Part shown: positions 58,634 through 64,000 of the stretch, piece after piece | Position numbering within the stretch: the first letter of the stretch is position 1 | How the letters are laid out: each line of letters starts with the position of its first letter | Assembly: GCF_964204865.1 (NCBI RefSeq) | Contig: NC_135251.1 | Location: 24,056,001 to 24,120,000 of the forward strand | Reading direction: 5' to 3' | From: Styela clava | Lineage: Eukaryota > Chordata > Ascidiacea > Stolidobranchia > Styelidae | Length of the DNA stretch: 64,000 nt | Program-made: the position numbers and the translations under genes | The notes under the pieces: model-generated | The model's input: only the letters and a program-made list of their open reading frames with translations | Told to the model about the DNA's origin: nothing | Database searches by the model: none

Positions 58634-61600
58634 AACGAAGTTCGAAACACTGTACTTTAAATAAGCTGGAATAATATTCGTTGCAAATTGAGTCGACACA
58701 ATGGTTGAATGATAACATAAATATCACATATAACTAAGTCACGAGTTGACCACACGTCACAAGTTAATAAAATGCAGGACTTGGTGGGAGAAATTAACAA
58801 AACTTGAATAGTTCTAAATATTGACATACCTTTTTGAACGTTTGAGCAATCAAGCTGCTATTGAAGTTGGACCTGTCTGCTAACCGTGTTTGCTAAAGTA
58901 AATTTTGCATTGCGATTTTAATCACACAAACTAATATAAATAGCAAATACCTAACTGATCTTTTTATTACTAATATTTTTATGCGTTCAACCTGCGATAT
59001 ATTTTATCGCGAGACCATTTTGATAATATTTAAGCATGGAAACCGGATTACTGCAAATATTAACTGTTTTTAAAAATTAAGGCAAGTAGTCATTCCATAT
59101 AATAATTCCCTGACAGTGTTGACTTGAAGTTAAAATGTATCTTTTAGCTCGATAATGTTTGATCAAGACACCTTTTGCAGCAATATATCTACTTTAATTT
59201 AAGAGTAGGATATCGAAATTTACACATCCGTATTCAAATGTATGTAAACTTTGTCAATCACTAGGCATGTTAAGTACGTGAATTTGGGTTACAAAATAGT
59301 AAGTTCTTTTCACGGTTTTTACGAATAAAAGACGTATTAGCTATACTACATAGGTGATTACTTAACTCCATTCATTCCGTTGTCTTCCATTAGACAGTAC
59401 ACTAAATAATAAACCCAGCTTGTCCATACCATTCTAATCTAGAATAAAAATAAAAGTCTTATATAAAGTCCTGTTCTAACATTCGTACTACATCAAATAA
59501 TATTATCGTTCGAATGAATCACCCCAAGCTATATTTTGCACCTTGTTAAAGTTGATTTGATAATCATAATAATTTGCTTGAACGGGACGCGCGACACGTA
59601 CCGCAACCACAAAATACGAAAGAAGATCGTGAACATATTTCAAATTTTCTGTAAACAATACAATAAAAATATGGGATAATTTGCATAACAGTTTTGAAAT
59701 AACTTTATGGATGCAAGCGTGTAATAACAAGAAGTCTCCTTATTACCATGCCTCAATATTTCATGCAAAAGAAAGCCAAAAGCTATGGTAAAATACCCCC
59801 CACAATACTTTCAACTTATGACCATGTACATTTTAAACGCTTCAACGTGAACTTATATATACTTGGAACAATGTGATTCTTCTATTTCTGCGTTTGTGGA
59901 CGGTCTTCATTGTTATTCTAATGAATTTAATTGTTTTTATGTCACAATAACACGAGATTCTTATCATACGCTGTCTTTTTTGCCTCATTTATCTCTTTCT
60001 ACGTGCGTTTTATCACGAATTCACCCGACAATCATTATCAAGGAAACCCAAGTAATATATAAAGATTTCGTGACACGCATTTCTTGTATTCAAATATTTT
60101 TGAGATTCAACACATATATAATCACTGTGGCTACTTTTTGTCATCATTGTTAATTGTTTAACTAAACTATTATAGAAAGATAGCATGCCCCTGATACATA
60201 TATCATATAACTATAAGCCCATTATTTGAATTCAATAATGTTGCGGAACTTTTGCAAATAGTCAGATATTCGCCTACAAAGTCTATTTTTATTATTAAAA
60301 AGCGTTTAATAATTAGACCTTGCAACGCTAAAATAAATAAAAATTATTTTAATATGTGAAAAACTTGCAAGTTTTGACCACATTGTTTTACACATTTAGA
60401 GTCCTTTACTCCGTAATTTTAGATAATCAACCATAAGAGTAAATGAATGAATTTGCAAAAACACATTATCACTAATCACGACAAATTAATTGAAAAACTA
60501 TTTTCAAATCCTAATTAATTTCCAGCTTCGTTTAAAAAAAGACAAAGACCTTTTAACCTATACATTCGCCAAGTTTTTTTTAACAAGGTTGACATTTGAA
60601 TCTCGTGTTTTCTATTATGCTAACCCAAAATTGGATTTTATTTGTATTCTTATTTATTGACTTATTGAACCAGGCTATGTGGACATAAAATATTCGCAGT
60701 GCGGCTGTTGCGATACGTATTTTTAATCTAACATATCTTTGTTAAAGTTTTCTTTCCAAACAAAGGAAAGCAACGAAATTCACCCACTTAATATTTATCA
60801 ATATCAGTGCATGTTGTGTTTATGGAAGTACCAACAATTTGCGAACATTATAAGGAGATTTACTTAACTTGTTAAATCGGCCCCTCTTGCTGCGGAAAAA
60901 TGATAAAATATTGGGAAGTATGTAAGACAGAAAGCTGAAGACTTCAAAATTAGCTTCATTTAAATACTGCATTTAAAAACAACCACTTTATAGATTATTC
61001 TATCTCTTTCTACAATGCTGAAATAAACACATTTGACCGCACGTTTACATACCTATTTGGTTTTGTATCCCTTTCCGTGTTATTTCATTCTATACAGTAG
61101 CGGCGCCCAAACTTTTTGTTCGTGCGGCGCCAAATCATCACGGAAAGAAGTCGCGACGCACTTACACGAAAAAAAATGATGCTTTTAAATAAAACTCAAC
61201 TTTGTGATCGCAATGTAAGGAAAATGATCATCTCTTCTTCCTCATCTCTGTTTAATTTTTCTTCAAATGCTAAAAAAATCACTGATGTTTGCTAAACTCG
61301 GTTCAGCAGATAAATAAACTGCAGCTCGCGAAATTGCAGCAAATGGTGACTACCTCTAATATTACCTAACGATAGAGGCAGACACTATACGTAATAGAAA
61401 GTAAACGCCATAAACACCATACATTATAATGTCAATTATTGCGGAATTTGATATATCCCTATACAGTATTTAAATATATATATATATATATACGTTAAAT
61501 CTATTGTTTGTTATTATATGCAAGTAAAAGAACTATATACACCAAATAAAATAGAATAACATATTAAAGTGAATACATGTTTTAACGTGTGAAAATGATA

Positions 61601-61696
61601 GATATCAATTTTTTTTTCCAGTTTTGCAGTTCGTAAATGTTGAAGTTTACTGAATGAAATTGAAATCTAACGCATCTCGGAAATATATAATACACT
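58634..61696. other. Intergenic between gene G and the RNB gene
   Basis: About 3 kb of AT-rich DNA with no supported gene. It contains the repeat copy at 61289-61415 and a TA microsatellite near 61476-61492. The 59863-60153 frame lacks any domain. Confidence 0.5.
61289..61415. repeat. Dispersed repeat, copy 2
   Basis: Matches 85-215 in the same orientation. Preceded by GGCGCCCAAACTTTTTG-type hAT-like terminal sequence at about 61098-61140, suggesting a transposon fragment. Confidence 0.55.
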
Positions 61697-63844
61697 TCAT
61701 TTGCTTTTGGACTGTTCAATTTCGCTTTCAGATTGAAGACACTTTGGAATTTGTATAATTTCCACTGAAAAACAACCAGTTCCACAAGATTTGCCATCTT
61801 GTGATAGAGTGCAAACCGAGAACAAAACTTTTTCGTTTGCAACTTCTCTGACTATTCCATGTGCAACCCAAACATACGATTCACCATCGCATTCGGGAAT
61901 GTCTTGACGAATACAAAGCAAATCTCCTACGTGACCCGGCTCCGTGGATGTGAACGAGCCGCCCGAATAGAATGTTGAATCCCACTCAACTTCAACATTT
62001 TCCAGTCGTACAATCAAAGGTTTGTGACCGCTTGTAAATGAACATTTTAAAAATTCTACCTTCTCCAATATTCCCAAAGCATATATGTCTGTTCTATCTG
62101 ATTTGAATGCTAATTCGGGATTTTTTATGTGAGTCAAACACAAATGACAATTTGGCCCAATACTGAGTAATCTTAGGCTGAGTTCTTTGTTTTTATTAAC
62201 GTCATATTCTGATACTTGAAGCTTAACCAGAAAGTTGGATTCCACGGTAAACAAGGTATCACAACCACTCTTCTTGTATGGATATAGAATTGATTCCGGT
62301 TGAGGCCCTTCAAAATATTCTATAACTTCCTCCGGAACATCCCTTCCCCAATCCTCCAAATAATCATCAATGTTTCCGCGATTTAAGGTAACGTATTCCT
62401 GATTGAAATATTCAGATTCACAATAAACATTCTTCAGAAGAAGAACTGTCTTTCCATTTTCAGTTTCTACTTCCATGTTGTAATGAAGTTGGTTGTATTG
62501 AATTCTTTTGGTTGGTCTCATTATGAGCAGTTGGTGTTTTAGATTATTAAAGATATATGAGACTGAAAAACCATTGGCACCAACATTTGTTATCACAGCG
62601 TCAGCCAAGTGTGGATTGTAGTAACGAATACAAAGCAGGCCAAGCAAATCATTTCGCGAGTACAGTGTTGAGCTCGGTGACACACAAGAATTAATTAAAA
62701 TTTGCTGATTGACCTTGCTCGAAAGTTTTCGCAGCGGCGAAGTGAAATGCGCTGCATCTTCTTCAGGTAAGTTTGATGCTAATTTCACGTCAAGCTCGAA
62801 TTTAACGCTCCTTTTAGCCGAGTCCGTGGGTTCTACAGAAAGAAACAAATCGGAAGATGCTAAAAAAGGCGCTAGTTCCTTAACACCAAAACATGTTTCC
62901 GTTTTATCTCTTTTTACTTCATCGTAAATATCACGTGGTACCAAAAGAATTTTGCTTTCTCTTTTCATTATTTGAATTGATGTATGTTTAGTGATTACAT
63001 GACCAAAAACATACTTCTTTGCGCATTCGTTGTAACAATGCAATATTTTACCGACAAGTAAATTTAATTTCCAATCTTCAATTTCTCTTTTCCGAGAAAC
63101 AATGTTATAACGACTCCATTGAAGATATTTAGCATCCATAAATTTGTTCCAAAGAATTTCAAACTCCCTTCCTTTAAATTCCATGAAAGAATACTCCTTG
63201 AAGATTTTCACTAGAGTAAAAGTGGGTGCGCTTGCATTTGTCGAACAGGTATGAAAATAAAATGAAAGAGCTAAAGTAACACGACCTTCTAAAAACCCGC
63301 TTTTACGGTGATGCACGGGAATTTCATCTCTATGATGGGCAGAAATGTGTATTCCAATTTTATTACAACCGGGTTTTCCGCATTTCTGACACTTTTCAAT
63401 ACTAAAAGCGTCATCATGGCGTTTGGTTCCTTCCGTGTCTATTGTAAAAGCTTGGACCATATTTGACACCACATTAAATTTCATCAGATCGACTTTAGGT
63501 TGGATTGCTTTTGATAATATTTTAACTATTCTACCAAGGGTATAATCACGTGGCTGTCTCCAACTATCTGACATTTCTCGCATCCTCTTCATTTCTTTTG
63601 ACTTTTGAAATAACACAAGATCATCAACTTCAGCATTGTCTAGACACCATGGATTATTCGGAACAAAATAAGTTTCGGGAATATTTGCATCAATTCTTTT
63701 GATTTGAATTATATTTTTTGGGAGTTCTACTACAGTAGCCACAAATAATTCCGGGTCGAAACGTTTTTCTGCTGGATGACGGTAATTACACCTATACCCG
63801 AGTTTGCATGATCCATAAGTCATATAATTTCGACATGTTTCCAT
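61697..63844 (-). CDS. CCCH zinc finger / RNB-domain protein, HELZ2-like, 715 aa
   Basis: A single uninterrupted 715-codon exon. Residues 4-23 form a C-x8-C-x5-C-x3-H zinc finger (CRNYMTYGSCKLGYRCNYRH). An RNB (RNase II/DIS3-type) exoribonuclease region follows. The catalytic loop is seen as FTIDTEGTKRHDDAFSIE at 133-150 and the later HFTSPLRKL block at 366-374. RNase II has four Asp in the pattern D-x5-D-x-D-D; here D136, D144 and D145 are kept but the second position is R142. A CxxC-x4-C insertion (152-160) lies just before the IGIHIS strand. This CCCH plus RNB combination is known from HELZ2-type proteins, but both helicase regions of vertebrate HELZ2 are absent. The upstream frame is open for a short distance, so further 5' exons cannot be excluded. 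It may act in RNA turnover or antiviral response; activity is doubtful given R142. Confidence 0.82.
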   Translation of the reverse strand: METCRNYMTYGSCKLGYRCNYRHPAEKRFDPELFVATVVELPKNIIQIKRIDANIPETYFVPNNPWCLDNAEVDDLVLFQKSKEMKRMREMSDSWRQPRDYTLGRIVKILSKAIQPKVDLMKFNVVSNMVQAFTIDTEGTKRHDDAFSIEKCQKCGKPGCNKIGIHISAHHRDEIPVHHRKSGFLEGRVTLALSFYFHTCSTNASAPTFTLVKIFKEYSFMEFKGREFEILWNKFMDAKYLQWSRYNIVSRKREIEDWKLNLLVGKILHCYNECAKKYVFGHVITKHTSIQIMKRESKILLVPRDIYDEVKRDKTETCFGVKELAPFLASSDLFLSVEPTDSAKRSVKFELDVKLASNLPEEDAAHFTSPLRKLSSKVNQQILINSCVSPSSTLYSRNDLLGLLCIRYYNPHLADAVITNVGANGFSVSYIFNNLKHQLLIMRPTKRIQYNQLHYNMEVETENGKTVLLLKNVYCESEYFNQEYVTLNRGNIDDYLEDWGRDVPEEVIEYFEGPQPESILYPYKKSGCDTLFTVESNFLVKLQVSEYDVNKNKELSLRLLSIGPNCHLCLTHIKNPELAFKSDRTDIYALGILEKVEFLKCSFTSGHKPLIVRLENVEVEWDSTFYSGGSFTSTEPGHVGDLLCIRQDIPECDGESYVWVAHGIVREVANEKVLFSVCTLSQDGKSCGTGCFSVEIIQIPKCLQSESEIEQSKSK

Positions 63845-64000
63845 CGCTAGAGTCGATGTGAGAAGCTAAAACGCTTGGAGTGTAGAAATCACAGACAACT
63901 TTTATATTTTTACTAATTTTTGTCTTTATTTACGTAAAACATAAAATAATATAATGAAAGAAAACAAATTGACTCGCTCGTGTGGCAGACAGGTATTATT

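Noticed and set aside
1-64000. CRISPR arrays, bacterial operons, tRNA and rRNA genes
   Set aside because: None recognised on either strand. The only tandem array with regular spacing is the 69-bp minisatellite, which has no repeat-spacer structure.

Overview
This is eukaryotic, AT-rich DNA with small introns, 8-bp-TSD DNA transposons and a LINE remnant. I recognise no bacterial features, tRNA, rRNA or CRISPR array. The gene content (tandem CUB/sushi-like secreted proteins, single-exon 7TM genes, an intronless CCCH-RNB protein related to HELZ2) fits an invertebrate deuterostome. A tunicate (ascidian) is my best guess, but this is inference and no species can be named.

The main content is a head-to-tail array on the minus strand of one secreted-protein family. 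I rebuilt it exon by exon: six complete genes (A 2591-6158, B 9239-13082, C 16030-21280, D 23537-29319, F 45516-51767, G 53976-58633) and one 3' fragment (E, pseudogene, 35410-36851). Every complete gene has seven coding exons with intron phases 1,0,1,0,0,1. The order is signal peptide, a CUB domain split over exons 2-3, a sushi/CCP-like exon 4, an acidic exon 5, a basic Cys exon 6, and a tiny last exon with a C-[FY]-x-C-R-x3-C motif. All six keep exactly 16 cysteines outside the signal peptide. I do not recognise the full architecture as a named family. By exon length and motif they fall into pairs A/B, C/D and F/G. C and D share an apparent non-AG acceptor before exon 4.

Between D and F lies a direct tandem duplication (about 30.05-37.00 kb and 39.34-49.20 kb). 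Each unit carries a plus-strand 7TM gene facing the 3' end of a CUB gene. In the first unit the 7TM gene is intact (339 codons) and the CUB part is a broken fragment. In the second unit the CUB gene F is intact and the 7TM gene is damaged near its start. A 3'-truncated L1/Tx1-like LINE sits at the junction. The second unit is enlarged by nested hAT-like elements and MITEs.

At the right end (61697-63844, minus) is a 715-aa CCCH zinc finger plus RNB-domain protein with one catalytic Asp replaced by Arg. At the left end are two phase-compatible plus-strand exons (618-704, 998-1137) that may end an unrelated gene. Other structures are a perfect 128-bp-arm palindrome (14518-14791), a 69-bp intronic minisatellite (23622-24560), and a family of MITEs whose termini carry a YY1-like motif.
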